Positions 8,596 to 17,717 of a stretch of 55,845 bases of DNA are shown here, in pieces. How positions within the stretch are numbered: position 1 is the first letter of the stretch; each line of letters opens with the position of its first letter. The notes beneath the pieces are model-generated. The model saw nothing but the letters and a program-made list of their open reading frames with translations, was not told the DNA's origin and ran no database searches. Location: assembly GCF_000496695.1 (NCBI RefSeq), contig NZ_BAUJ01000026.1:1-55845 (forward strand), given 5' to 3'. The translations under genes and the position numbers were made by a program. Origin of the DNA: Vibrio halioticoli NBRC 102217. Its GTDB lineage: Bacteria > Pseudomonadota > Gammaproteobacteria > Enterobacterales > Vibrionaceae.

Positions 8596-9825
8596 ATGAC
8601 AAGAACTTCACTCTTAATACTTAGTTTCCTTATTAGCGCTATGTGGGCTTTTCCTAGCAGTGCTGATGAAGCAGTGCTTGCCTCTGAACCTCTTCCTATT
8701 CAATTACCTGATCGAGAATCCATCTCATCGCCAATAGACAATGCAGAAACCACTGTGCCACAGACAAGTCCGAACGACACCGTAAAGCAAAGTTCCGGCA
8801 GATGGTGGGTTGAAATCCCTATGGATTCCTCGAGATTTGATTGGATTGTAGTAAACAAAGGAGAAGTGTTAGGCGGCGATATCATAGCGATGTACGACGA
8901 GCGCGTTGAATTTGATAGTGATGAAGTAGGTATCCATAAAATCAAAATGTCTGACATTCGAGAATTACGCACCAAACACATCATGCAAGTGCGTTTTCTC
9001 AGTGGCGCGATTATTGAAGGTCACATCGTAATTGATGAAAAAAGTGTCTATGTGCGCGAGCAACCGGCCATTACTTACCCTAGAGAAAATATTCTTTCCA
9101 TCACCCCCTCAATTAAAAGTGGTGACAGTTTATGGATAGGCGAAATCAGTGCCGGACTTAACTTTAAGTCAGGCAATACCGAGAGTTTCGATTATTACGC
9201 CAGCGCTGACCTGCGCTACTTAATCACCACTGGCCGTTTTCAGGTGACCTATCGTGGCATTTACGAAGAAGTGCGCGACGCCAACACAGAGCAAACCATT
9301 ACCACCGAAGATAACCATAGATTTACCGCCAAATACGACTATTTTTATTCACACAAGCTCTACTTTACTCTGCCTAACTACGACTTGATTTTAGATGAAT
9401 TTCGTAACATCAAATATCAAACCTCTATCGGGGTGGCCGCAGGCTATGAAGTGATCGATATCAAAGGCATGGATCTTGAAGTGTATATGGGCCCGAGTAT
9501 TCAAAGGACACAATTTATCAATGTCGAGCCCGGCGAAGAACGAAACGTACTCTCTCCTGCTCTAGCCTTTGGTTTAGATTTTGAATATGACATCACCTCG
9601 GATATTGAATACGTATTTATCTATGACGCCAAAGTGGTCAACGAACAAAGTGGTCAATTTATTCAACGCATTGAATCAGGCTTTGATATTGAACTGATTA
9701 ACGATTTTGACTTGGCGCTGATCGCCGTTATCGATAACACCGCCAACCCGATTGCGAATGAAGAGGGTGTGCAGCCACAATCAACGGATGTTTTATTTAC
9801 CGTTGGTATTGAATACGAATTTTAA
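8596..9825 (+). CDS. DUF481 family outer membrane beta-barrel protein
   Basis: I place the start at the ATG at 8596 (409 residues), because it begins directly with a signal peptide (MTRTSLLILSFLISAMWAFPSSA). An upstream in-frame ATG at 8494 would put 34 non-signal residues before it. After a polar linker, residues about 70-180 form a small beta-rich domain that repeats a WWVEI/IVVNKGEVLGGDI-like pattern. From about residue 195 the DUF481 barrel begins at GEISAGLNFKSGNTESFDYY, and the protein ends in an aromatic residue (IEYEF), as barrels do. Downstream are an HlyD adaptor (44-bp gap) and a DUF2955 protein, so it may be the outer membrane part of an export or envelope-homeostasis set. Function is unproven. 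Confidence 0.82.
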   Translation: MTRTSLLILSFLISAMWAFPSSADEAVLASEPLPIQLPDRESISSPIDNAETTVPQTSPNDTVKQSSGRWWVEIPMDSSRFDWIVVNKGEVLGGDIIAMYDERVEFDSDEVGIHKIKMSDIRELRTKHIMQVRFLSGAIIEGHIVIDEKSVYVREQPAITYPRENILSITPSIKSGDSLWIGEISAGLNFKSGNTESFDYYASADLRYLITTGRFQVTYRGIYEEVRDANTEQTITTEDNHRFTAKYDYFYSHKLYFTLPNYDLILDEFRNIKYQTSIGVAAGYEVIDIKGMDLEVYMGPSIQRTQFINVEPGEERNVLSPALAFGLDFEYDITSDIEYVFIYDAKVVNEQSGQFIQRIESGFDIELINDFDLALIAVIDNTANPIANEEGVQPQSTDVLFTVGIEYEF

Positions 9826-9869
9826 ACAAACCAATTTAAACTTACCTAAAATGGATTTATGAGGTAATC

Positions 9870-11060
9870 ATGACTAACCAGAAAACCGAAACGGACAACG
9901 AAGAGCCAATTGAAAACAGCCCACCAACTGAAGTGGCAAAACAAGATAGCAGTGCGGATAACAGCAAAAATGATCCCGTAGAGCCCGACACTAGCGAACC
10001 ACACGATCCAGTGAGAAAGCTCACTCGTTACGTATTTACTTTGGTGGCACTAATCTTTACTTGGTACCTATTTGCCGATAGACATACGCCATGGACTGAC
10101 CAAGCTCGCGTGCAAGCCTATGTGATCCCGATTGCCGCTCAAGTCCCCGGCAGAATACTAGATGTCAATGTAGCTCAAGACCAAATTGTACAACGTGGCA
10201 CTTCCTTATTTAAAATTGACCCTTCTGACTATGAGCTGAATGTAGAACTGGCTCAATCTGAAGTGGAAATTGCTGGGCAAGAAATTGGCGCAGGTATGGC
10301 GAATGTGGTCACCGCTCAAGCAAGTTTAGTAGAAGCGCAAACCAACTTAGAGCACGTCAACGTGCAAAGTGCGCGCGTATTTGAGCTAGAGCAGCGCAAG
10401 CTCTATTCAAAATCTGATGGCGATAAGGCGCGCGCCGCCATCAAGCAAGCTAGAGCGCAGTTACGAATTGCAGAAGCCAACCTAGACAAAGCAAAGCAAT
10501 CGCTCGGCGCAGAAGGTGAAGCTAACCCAAGAGTCAGGACGGCTATGGCGAAGTTAAGGCAGGCACAGCTTGATCTCAGCCGCACCGAAATTTTTGCTCC
10601 AACCACGGGCGGAATCACCAACTTACAAATTGATATTGGGCATTACGCCAAAGCAGGCTCACCTATCATGACTTTTGTTGATGCCGACGACATATGGATT
10701 GAAGCCAACCTCAAAGAAAACAACTTAGCTAACCTCAACATCGGCGACCCGGTCGACATCTCACTGGATATTACTCCGGGGAAAATCTACAAAGGCAGCG
10801 TGCGTAGCATTGGCTTTGCCGTTGCCAGTGGTTCAAATGATGCCATTGGCGGTTTGGTCTCCGTCAAATCCACCTCTGGTTGGCTAAGAGATCCACAGCG
10901 TTTCCCTGTCACTATTTCCTTTGAAGAAGAGATCCCGCAAGGGTTACGTCGCGTAGGAGGACAAGCCGATGTGCAGTTTTATACCAGTGATAACCTGCTA
11001 CTCAACGGCATTGCGAAAGGGTACATTAACCTAATTAGCTGGCTGTCGTATGTTTACTAG
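9870..11060 (+). CDS. HlyD-type periplasmic adaptor subunit
   Basis: This is a membrane fusion protein of 396 residues. It has an acidic, Pro-rich cytoplasmic N-terminus (1-48) and one membrane segment at about 52-70 (YVFTLVALIFTWYLFA). A biotinyl-lipoyl half follows at about 85-125 (VQAYVIPIAAQVPGRILDV). A long alpha-hairpin coiled coil with many A/Q/E residues spans about 130-240, and the second lipoyl half lies near 245-275 (LSRTEIFAPTTGGITNLQI). The beta-barrel domain follows. This matches the EmrA/AaeA/YibH branch. The 3' end overlaps the DUF2955 gene by 11 bp, so the two are probably coupled. The ribosome site GAGGTAATC precedes the ATG. The substrate is unknown. Confidence 0.88.
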   Translation: MTNQKTETDNEEPIENSPPTEVAKQDSSADNSKNDPVEPDTSEPHDPVRKLTRYVFTLVALIFTWYLFADRHTPWTDQARVQAYVIPIAAQVPGRILDVNVAQDQIVQRGTSLFKIDPSDYELNVELAQSEVEIAGQEIGAGMANVVTAQASLVEAQTNLEHVNVQSARVFELEQRKLYSKSDGDKARAAIKQARAQLRIAEANLDKAKQSLGAEGEANPRVRTAMAKLRQAQLDLSRTEIFAPTTGGITNLQIDIGHYAKAGSPIMTFVDADDIWIEANLKENNLANLNIGDPVDISLDITPGKIYKGSVRSIGFAVASGSNDAIGGLVSVKSTSGWLRDPQRFPVTISFEEEIPQGLRRVGGQADVQFYTSDNLLLNGIAKGYINLISWLSYVY

Positions 11061-12081
11061 CAGCGCGTTTCTTACCCTCAAACATAATCCAGCTATGGTG
11101 CGGCAATTACGCTTTGCGGTAGGGGTTGCCGCCTCTGCCACCCTGGCTTACACCTTTAACTGGCCATTGGCATTTTTGTTCCCCATATTCACCACTCTAT
11201 TACTGTCTATGCCTTTGCCACAAATGACGCCAATAGCTTTGGTCAATGCCCTATTTAATACCGTTAAAGGCTTTTGTTTCGGTTTGTTATTTTCGGTTTT
11301 ACTGATCAAGTTTCCGATTATATTTTTACTGTTGCTGTTTATTTCGCTGTTTTATATTTATTACTACCTAAACCGTGGCGGTTCATTTTGGCTAACGTTA
11401 ATGCTGATGTTATCCATGCTCATACTGCCCATGCTCAGCACTATGTCAGAAGGTCTGGCGATCGGCTTTTCTTTGGGCTTTGTCGCCTCAGCCTGGGCGG
11501 CCATTTTGTTTGTTTTCAGCATACATTATGTATTGCCTGACCCCAATAAAGCGCCGTTTCCGCCACCAGCAAAATTAAACAACAGTTACGTGCCAATCGC
11601 CGCCAAGCTAGCACTAAAAAGCACCTTAGTGGCCTTTCCTATTGCCGCGTTTTGTATTTCGTTTGCTCGTACAGATTTACTGCTCACTATGGTGTTTGCC
11701 GCCATGTTTACCATGAAACCAGAACTAAGCGCAGGTAAAGAAGCGGGGAGAAATTCTCTAATTTCGACAATATTAGGCGGCGTTGTGGCCTTAGTCTTTT
11801 ATTGGGCGTTAGTGGCTACGCCTTTATTTGTGTTCTTTATCTTGTTGATGTTTGGCATTGCGTTATTCATGGGCATGAATATCTTTTCGGCAAACCCACG
11901 AGGTCAATATTACGGCTCAGCAATGACCTGCATTATCGTGTTGATTAATGGCAATATGGGGGCGGATTCTGACTTTATGAGCGCCTTAGTATCAAGGATT
12001 CTATTTATCTCATTAGCCATACTGTACATCGTGGTTGCGCTGCGGGTACTTGATACTTTTTGGTTTAAGCAAAAAGCATAA
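11050..12081 (+). CDS. DUF2955 / FUSC-like inner membrane protein
   Basis: The 343-residue protein is very hydrophobic, with about ten predicted membrane segments in two blocks (about 20-150 and 185-335). They are split by a polar Pro-rich loop (PDPNKAPFPPPAKLN) near 160-175. The two-block layout resembles fusaric-acid-resistance and aromatic-acid efflux proteins such as AaeB. DUF2955 proteins typically follow an HlyD adaptor, as here, and the 11-bp gene overlap supports a complex with it. Export of an aromatic or other amphipathic compound is an inference. A stem-loop followed by a T-run ends the operon. Confidence 0.82.
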   Translation: MFTSSAFLTLKHNPAMVRQLRFAVGVAASATLAYTFNWPLAFLFPIFTTLLLSMPLPQMTPIALVNALFNTVKGFCFGLLFSVLLIKFPIIFLLLLFISLFYIYYYLNRGGSFWLTLMLMLSMLILPMLSTMSEGLAIGFSLGFVASAWAAILFVFSIHYVLPDPNKAPFPPPAKLNNSYVPIAAKLALKSTLVAFPIAAFCISFARTDLLLTMVFAAMFTMKPELSAGKEAGRNSLISTILGGVVALVFYWALVATPLFVFFILLMFGIALFMGMNIFSANPRGQYYGSAMTCIIVLINGNMGADSDFMSALVSRILFISLAILYIVVALRVLDTFWFKQKA

Positions 12082-12090
12082 AGCACCGCT

Positions 12091-12148
12091 AGAACAACAG
12101 CAGCAACAAACAAAGAGCCTTTGTCTGTTGCTGTTCTATTCGTTTTTT
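12091..12148 (+). terminator. terminator of the DUF481-HlyD-DUF2955 operon
   Basis: A long imperfect inverted repeat (AGAACA...AGCAACA...ACAAAG with CTTTGT...TGTTGCT...GTTCT) spans 12091-12136. A run of six T follows at 12143-12148. It lies just past the operon. Confidence 0.65.
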
Positions 12149-12174
12149 ACTAAAGAAGAACTCAAAACAGAGCG

Positions 12175-13611
12175 TTATTGATAAGGTGCTTCTACCACCA
12201 CCTTAACTTGCTCGTTGTTTGTAAGACGTTGATTTTCATCCAGTGCGTTCATCACCGCCAATAGTTCAATAGAACGTTTACTGTGATTTTCAGCCAGCAG
12301 TGCTTCTAAGGTTTGCCCCTCTTTCGCCTTAACTACTTTCAGCTCGAGTTGTGTCATAGAAGCAAGCTCTTGCTTGGTTATAGGGCGAAAAGAGTACGCG
12401 CTATTATCGGCTGATTTTTTCTTATCCTCACTGGCAATAGTCACTATCTGGTAGGTATCTACACCTAAGTTGACCCAACCTCGAGTCATATAGCTTTTTT
12501 GATCTTTTTTATCATTGGTCAAGGTTACGCTATAGATAGAGTGCCCCCACGCTAACGGTTGCTCGTCAATACTAAGCTCCATTTGGTAGCGTCGTTTCAG
12601 CTCGTTTTGAAAGCGTATGGCATGTTCTTTGGCGCTAAACTCATTGGATGCAAGGCTGAATACCACAGCTGCATCTTGTTCTTTATCGACCGCAGCCACG
12701 ATAGAAGCTTGATTTAACGTCGTCCATTGCTCAGGGAAATCAATGGCAAACTTCAGATCCGGTTGCAAAAACAGTTGCTCACGAAACACACCTTTACTCG
12801 GGTTTTGCCCCACTAATAATCCATCAATTTGCGAAACAAAGTCTTTGTGAATCGGTGAGATTTGCGCAACGGTTAGCTTTTTAGCTTCTTTGTTTACATC
12901 CGCTATACGATCGGGCGTGTACGGGTGAGAATCAAAATAACTGCGCTCTGAGGCTTTTTTAGTTTGTATCTCTACGGTTCGATTTAAGCGCTCTAAAATA
13001 CTGTTCATCGCTAACGGTTCATAGCCCGCTTTTGCTGCTAAATCTATGCCTAATCTATCCGCGTCACTTTCATGACTGCGACTGTAGCCTGCCATCAACA
13101 AATGGTTGCCTGCTGAGATAGGAGCATTAATAAGATTACCCAAATCTTCATTGATAACGCCACCGACAATATTGCCCGGCAGTTCCACAATGCCCGGTAA
13201 GATCCCTGATTTCATCTGCTTCACGCCATGACGTTCGGTGACATGGATAATTTCATGCGCCATTACACAGGCCAGTTCATCTTCACTATTAACTAGGCTA
13301 AGTAAGCCGCGAGAGACAAAGATATAACCGCCCGGCAACGCAAAGGCATTTGGCGTAGCGTCATCGACAATTTTAAAATGAAATTCAAATTCAGGATTGT
13401 CGATATGGCTGACCAAACGTGCACCAATTTGCTGCACGTAGGCTTCCATTTTATGTTTGTCGTAAGTGCCCATTTGCACTTCTACTAGCGCCGCGTTCTC
13501 AGCACCAATCTGTTTATCGTAATCAGTGCTCACACTACAAGCAGTTAAACCTAAACTGAGTACCGTTAAAATACCGTTTCGCAGGGTATTTTTTGTTATG
13601 TCCTTTTTCAT
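12175..13611 (-). CDS. M48 family zinc metalloprotease lipoprotein
   Basis: This is an exported protease-like lipoprotein of 478 residues, with lipobox LTAC (Cys25). The zinc site is HEIIH at 119-123, and the third ligand is likely the Glu in SHESDADRLG near residue 180. An FALPGGYIFVSRGLL segment before the zinc motif is typical of M48 (BepA/LoiP-like) enzymes. Residues from about 260 onward form extra domains. The last about 55 residues (KAKEGQTLEALLAENHS) look LysM-like. BepA relatives act in outer membrane protein quality control, so a similar role is plausible. The gene stands alone, between an upstream divergent menB and a convergent terminator. Confidence 0.88.
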   Translation of the reverse strand: MKKDITKNTLRNGILTVLSLGLTACSVSTDYDKQIGAENAALVEVQMGTYDKHKMEAYVQQIGARLVSHIDNPEFEFHFKIVDDATPNAFALPGGYIFVSRGLLSLVNSEDELACVMAHEIIHVTERHGVKQMKSGILPGIVELPGNIVGGVINEDLGNLINAPISAGNHLLMAGYSRSHESDADRLGIDLAAKAGYEPLAMNSILERLNRTVEIQTKKASERSYFDSHPYTPDRIADVNKEAKKLTVAQISPIHKDFVSQIDGLLVGQNPSKGVFREQLFLQPDLKFAIDFPEQWTTLNQASIVAAVDKEQDAAVVFSLASNEFSAKEHAIRFQNELKRRYQMELSIDEQPLAWGHSIYSVTLTNDKKDQKSYMTRGWVNLGVDTYQIVTIASEDKKKSADNSAYSFRPITKQELASMTQLELKVVKAKEGQTLEALLAENHSKRSIELLAVMNALDENQRLTNNEQVKVVVEAPYQ

Positions 13612-13820
13612 ATCATCCTTGACTTAAAACTTATCGCATATGCATCAATGATAACAAAACTACAGCTTTCAAATAGTTAATCAACGCACTATTTTTCCAA
13701 GTCCGCTTTAAATGCCATCAAATTGCACAAATAAACGACCGTAATGATAAAAAGATCTAACAATTCATAGGCGCGTGTTGACTCACACTGCGCAAATTCC
13801 TAGCCTAAAAGAAACACCTA

Positions 13821-14735
13821 ATGAGATTTATCATGACCGACACTAACCAAGATATATTTGACGCTGATTTATGGGACCTTGTACCTGGCTTTGACTTTGA
13901 AGATATTACTTATCATAGAAGCAAAACTCAGGGAACGGTACGTATCGCTTTTGACCGTCCTGACTGTTTAAATGCTTTTCGTCCCCGCACTGTCGATGAA
14001 CTGTATACCGCTTTAGATCATGCTCGTCAGTGGTCGGATGTAGGTTGTGTATTACTGACTGGGAATGGTCCATCGAAAAAAGGCCAATGGTCGTTTTCTT
14101 CTGGTGGCGATCAGCGTATTCGCGGTAAAGATGGTTACAAATACGAAGGTGATGGTGAAAACGTTGCTGATGTAGCGCGTATGGGACGTTTGCATATTCT
14201 TGAAGTGCAACGCTTAATCCGCTTCATGCCTAAGGTGGTAATTGCCGTTGTACCGGGCTGGGCGGTAGGTGGCGGTCACAGCTTACACGTTGTTTGTGAT
14301 TTAACTCTAGCCTCAAAAGAGCATGCAGTCTTCAAACAAACCGACCCTGATGTTGCTTCCTTTGATTCAGGCTACGGCTCGGCATATTTAGCGAAAATGA
14401 TAGGTCAAAAACGTGCCCGAGAAATTTTCTTCTGTGGCTTTGATTACACCGCTCAAGAAGCTTTTGATATGGGTATGGTCAATAAGGTCATAGAGCACGC
14501 TGACTTAGAAACCGAAGCTCTGCGCTGGGCAAAAGAAATCAATAGCAAATCACCAACAGCAATGCGTATGCTCAAGTACGGCTTTAACCTACCTGACGAT
14601 GGTTTGGTTGGACAACAGCTGTTTGCCGGAGAAGCGACTCGCCTAGCCTATGGCACTGACGAAGCGCAAGAAGGCCGTGATGCGTTCTTAGAAAAACGTG
14701 CCAAAGACTTTACTAAGTTCCCTTGGCACTACTAA
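13821..14735 (+). CDS. menB: 1,4-dihydroxy-2-naphthoyl-CoA synthase, actinobacterial-type MenB
   Basis: MenB closes the second ring of the menaquinone precursor, turning o-succinylbenzoyl-CoA into DHNA-CoA. The 304-residue crotonase-fold protein reads much more like the M. tuberculosis enzyme (314 residues) than the shorter E. coli one. Shared segments include DVGCVLLTGNGPS, GRLHILEVQRLIRFMPKVV and GLVGQQLFAGEATRLAY. Catalytic counterparts of Mtb Asp185, Ser190 and Tyr287 are Asp175, Ser180 and Tyr277, a constant offset of 10. The Asp in QTDPD marks the bicarbonate-independent class; E. coli has Gly there. No other men gene is nearby. A second possible start is the ATG at 13833. A 14-bp hairpin follows the gene. 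Confidence 0.92.
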   Translation: MRFIMTDTNQDIFDADLWDLVPGFDFEDITYHRSKTQGTVRIAFDRPDCLNAFRPRTVDELYTALDHARQWSDVGCVLLTGNGPSKKGQWSFSSGGDQRIRGKDGYKYEGDGENVADVARMGRLHILEVQRLIRFMPKVVIAVVPGWAVGGGHSLHVVCDLTLASKEHAVFKQTDPDVASFDSGYGSAYLAKMIGQKRAREIFFCGFDYTAQEAFDMGMVNKVIEHADLETEALRWAKEINSKSPTAMRMLKYGFNLPDDGLVGQQLFAGEATRLAYGTDEAQEGRDAFLEKRAKDFTKFPWHY

Positions 14736-14791
14736 ACAAAACCTAAGTCAGTAAAAACGAGCCAGGTTACTAAACAAGTCATTAAACGAAT

Positions 14792-14825
14792 GGAGAGAAG
14801 ATTAACTAAATTTAATCTTCTCTCC
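14792..14825. terminator. strong 14-bp hairpin downstream of menB
   Basis: GGAGAGAAGATTAA (14792-14805) pairs perfectly with TTAATCTTCTCTCC (14812-14825) around a 6-nt loop. No T-run follows on the plus strand, so it is not a textbook terminator. It may protect the menB 3' end or regulate the operon that starts at 14887. Confidence 0.6.
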
Positions 14826-14886
14826 ATCTTGAGTTTACCTTGCCAAGTTATAGTGGTTACATCTTGATAAACATGGAAATCACCCA

Positions 14887-15468
14887 ATGAAACTGACACT
14901 ACCTACCATCGGACTATTGAGCGCAGTTCTTATCACTATGCCCATCGCTCATGCCAATGATCAACAAGATGCGGCCATCGGCCTAATGGCACTTAATTCT
15001 GGTTCTGCCACTATCACCACTCTGGCACCTCAAGTACGTACTGTATCTACTGGCGTTATCACAGAAATAGAGCTTGATGACTACAAAGACACGCAAATCG
15101 CGTATAAATTTAAAGTTATCGATACGAAAGCAGGTAAAAAATTCAAACTTACCTATGCCATTAATGATGGTAGTTTACTAAGAGAAAAATCTGAAAATCT
15201 AAGTACATTAGGCTTTAGTGATTTAGATAGAGAAGATCGCAACGCTATCGAACAAGTTGAAAAAGCACAGTTTGATATCGTGAAAAAGTTGATTGAACTT
15301 GAGACAAAATATTCAGCAAAAACACTAGAAGCGGAACTGGAAAGCAAAAAAGGCGTCGTTTTTTATGAAGTCGAGTTAGCAAGTACAGAGCGTGGTATGC
15401 AAAAACTGCTGATCAACGTCGCCACCGGAGAAGAAATCCCAGTGATGCATCGTCAAAGTCATAAATAA
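14887..15468 (+). CDS. exported PepSY-like protein of a two-component operon
   Basis: The 193-residue protein has a clear signal peptide (MKLTLPTIGLLSAVLITMPIAHA, cut near residue 23). The mature part is mostly beta strands plus charged helices. The pieces GVITEIELDDYKDTQIAYKFKVIDTK near 57-82 and GVVFYEVELASTERGMQKLLINVATGE near 157-183 fit two PepSY-like halves. PepSY proteins next to OmpR-type systems often act as periplasmic modulators or are targets of the kinase. The response regulator starts 13 bp after the stop, so the three genes form an operon. The family assignment is from pattern only. Confidence 0.65.
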   Translation: MKLTLPTIGLLSAVLITMPIAHANDQQDAAIGLMALNSGSATITTLAPQVRTVSTGVITEIELDDYKDTQIAYKFKVIDTKAGKKFKLTYAINDGSLLREKSENLSTLGFSDLDREDRNAIEQVEKAQFDIVKKLIELETKYSAKTLEAELESKKGVVFYEVELASTERGMQKLLINVATGEEIPVMHRQSHK

Positions 15469-15481
15469 GGTAAGCCACTAA

Positions 15482-16168
15482 GTGAAAGTACTGGTCATAG
15501 AGGACGACAAAGAGACCCGCGAGTATCTGTGTCAGTCCCTAAAGCAACAAAGTTGGGAAGTCGATAGCGCTGATAATGGCCAAGATGGGTTATTTTTAGC
15601 TCTAGAGGGTGACTATCAGGTCATAATCCTAGATCGCATGTTACCCGCCCTCGATGGATTGACCGTACTTTCAACCCTTAGAGCCGCCAATAACGCAGCA
15701 CGAGTGTTGATACTCAGTGCTCTCGATAGTGTCGATGAGCGAGTGAAAGGGTTAAAACACGGTGGTGATGATTATCTCACCAAACCCTTTGCACTTGCCG
15801 AGCTAATTGCGCGAGTAGAAATATTGGCCAGTCGAACTACCTCGAGTAATACCCATGCGGCGCAAAGCCAATTGCGTAACGGGCATATTCAGTTAGATCT
15901 GTTGTCACAAGAAGTGCTGGTTGACTCAAAAAAAGTATTGGTGCAAGCCAAAGAGTTTAAACTACTGCGTTATCTGCTTGAGCATGCAGGACAAGTGGTG
16001 ACTCGCTCACTGTTGTTTGAAGCAGTATGGGATTACAACTTTGACCCGCAAACCAATGTTATTGATGTGCATATTGCTCGGCTGAGAAAAAAACTGGAAA
16101 CAGAAGGTCAACCCAATTTAATTGAAACGGTACGCGGTGCGGGTTATCGAATGGTTAAAGTGGCATGA
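15482..16168 (+). CDS. OmpR/PhoB family response regulator
   Basis: The 228-residue protein uses a GTG start. The N-terminal receiver domain (1-120) has the acidic pair Asp8/Asp9, the phosphoacceptor Asp51 (in IILDRMLP), a conserved Ser, and Lys in the LTKPF motif. The C-terminal winged helix (about 130-226) has the OmpR-type ending NVIDVHIARLRKKLE...IETVRGAGYRM. It shares an ATGA overlap with the kinase gene, so the pair is coupled. The close PepSY neighbour suggests envelope or cation-stress sensing, in the QseB/PmrA/CpxR-like broad group. The true signal is unknown. Confidence 0.92.
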   Translation: MKVLVIEDDKETREYLCQSLKQQSWEVDSADNGQDGLFLALEGDYQVIILDRMLPALDGLTVLSTLRAANNAARVLILSALDSVDERVKGLKHGGDDYLTKPFALAELIARVEILASRTTSSNTHAAQSQLRNGHIQLDLLSQEVLVDSKKVLVQAKEFKLLRYLLEHAGQVVTRSLLFEAVWDYNFDPQTNVIDVHIARLRKKLETEGQPNLIETVRGAGYRMVKVA

Positions 16169-17553
16169 ATTCCTTGCTTAATAAAAGCAAACAGCAACTC
16201 ATCGGCTTATGGCGTCGTCACTCCTTGTGGCGTCTTTCTCTATCCATTGCGGCTATGCTGTGGCTCGCCGTTGCTGTGGCTCTGTTCACTATTTATCAGT
16301 TAAGTATTCAGCCGTTAATTCAATCTCGCCAGCAAATCTTGTTGCAACATGCCCAGCAACTGCAAAGCGCCAGTGAAACCAATTCCACCAATACACTGCC
16401 GCATATTCTCGATGATACCCTTTACAGCCCGCAAGGCATCATCACTGTTTTGCGCAGCGATGGCGGACAACTCTATGGATCGCTTAATCACTTTCCCAGT
16501 TCATTACCGCAATGCCCTAACCTTGCCCCTTTCCCTGTAATAAGAGGCCACGGTACTAACATTGTATTATTAGAAGGCTGTCAGTTTGATATAAAAGGTT
16601 ATTCAGTATTAGTCGCGACCGACAGTGAATATCTATGGCAAGTACAAGATAACTTTGAAAATGCTGCCATTGTAGTGCTGATCTGTACCTTTTTTATCGC
16701 CCTCATCCCAAGTTGGATCATACGCCGAAAAATGAAATTACAGTTATCTGGCATACATTCTGTGGTATCACAAATTGAGCAAGGTCATTTCAATGGACGT
16801 ATCCACACCAATAATTCACATGATGAGTGGGACAATATTGCGCACTACATCAACGCCATGTTGGATAAAATAGAGTCCTCTATTACCCAGATTCAAAGTG
16901 TCACTGATGCCATCGCTCACGATTTACGTACGCCTTTGACGCGGATAAAAAATCGAATGACCACCTTACAACACCAATCACAGCAACACCCTTTACCCAG
17001 TGAGCAAATCCAGCAACTGCAAGATGACTTTGACCGATTACTGCAGACCTTCAATGCCATGCTAGAACTGAGCAAATTGGAATCAGGTAATGACATCAGT
17101 CGCTTTGTCGATATCGAACTCTCACGCATCATTACCGATGCTATTGATTTAATAGAGCCTCAATTTGAAGATAAGCAGCAATCACTAATAACACAGCTTG
17201 AAAAGGTGCAGTTTAAAGGCGAGCCTTCACTACTGTTTCGCTTAGTGTATAACCTACTGGATAATGCGCACAAATATTGCGATGAAAACACACAAGTTCG
17301 GCTGTATCTTACGCAAAATGCATTGATCATAGAAGATGATGGGCCTGGAGTCAGCGCCGATCAACAACAAAAGATTTTCCAACGTTTGTATCGCGCCGAT
17401 AAATCTCGCACTACCCCCGGTTTTGGACTGGGTTTACCATTAGTCGCGGTTGTCGCACAACTGCACGGCATGCATATTGATGTTCAATTTACTCATCCAC
17501 AAGCTGCAACAGGTTTTAAAATAGTCTTACACCTCTCAACCATAAAAGTGTGA
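16165..17553 (+). CDS. membrane sensor histidine kinase
   Basis: The 462-residue kinase is the partner of the preceding regulator (4-bp overlap). Membrane segments lie at about 26-48 and about 170-190, enclosing a periplasmic domain of about 120 residues that has two Cys (CPNLAP and GCQFD) able to form a disulphide. A HAMP region follows at about 190-243. The H-box AIAHDLRTPL carries the phosphoacceptor His252. The N-box is LVYNLLDNAHKYC, G1 is EDDGPGV and G2 is GFGLGLPLV. All catalytic motifs are intact. The stimulus is unknown, but a PepSY protein is encoded in the same operon. Confidence 0.92.
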   Translation: MNSLLNKSKQQLIGLWRRHSLWRLSLSIAAMLWLAVAVALFTIYQLSIQPLIQSRQQILLQHAQQLQSASETNSTNTLPHILDDTLYSPQGIITVLRSDGGQLYGSLNHFPSSLPQCPNLAPFPVIRGHGTNIVLLEGCQFDIKGYSVLVATDSEYLWQVQDNFENAAIVVLICTFFIALIPSWIIRRKMKLQLSGIHSVVSQIEQGHFNGRIHTNNSHDEWDNIAHYINAMLDKIESSITQIQSVTDAIAHDLRTPLTRIKNRMTTLQHQSQQHPLPSEQIQQLQDDFDRLLQTFNAMLELSKLESGNDISRFVDIELSRIITDAIDLIEPQFEDKQQSLITQLEKVQFKGEPSLLFRLVYNLLDNAHKYCDENTQVRLYLTQNALIIEDDGPGVSADQQQKIFQRLYRADKSRTTPGFGLGLPLVAVVAQLHGMHIDVQFTHPQAATGFKIVLHLSTIKV

Positions 17554-17717
17554 GTCAAAGCTAAGTAAAATTGTTATACTTGTGCGCTGAACCACTGTTT
17601 TAAATTCATCGTTTTAGATGTTATGGCTTCAATTATTGGTTCAACTTCATTTTCGGCGCGACACTAATCTGTGCACACCGTATTGGCTATCGAATACCCA
17701 TCACAGTCATCACCATT

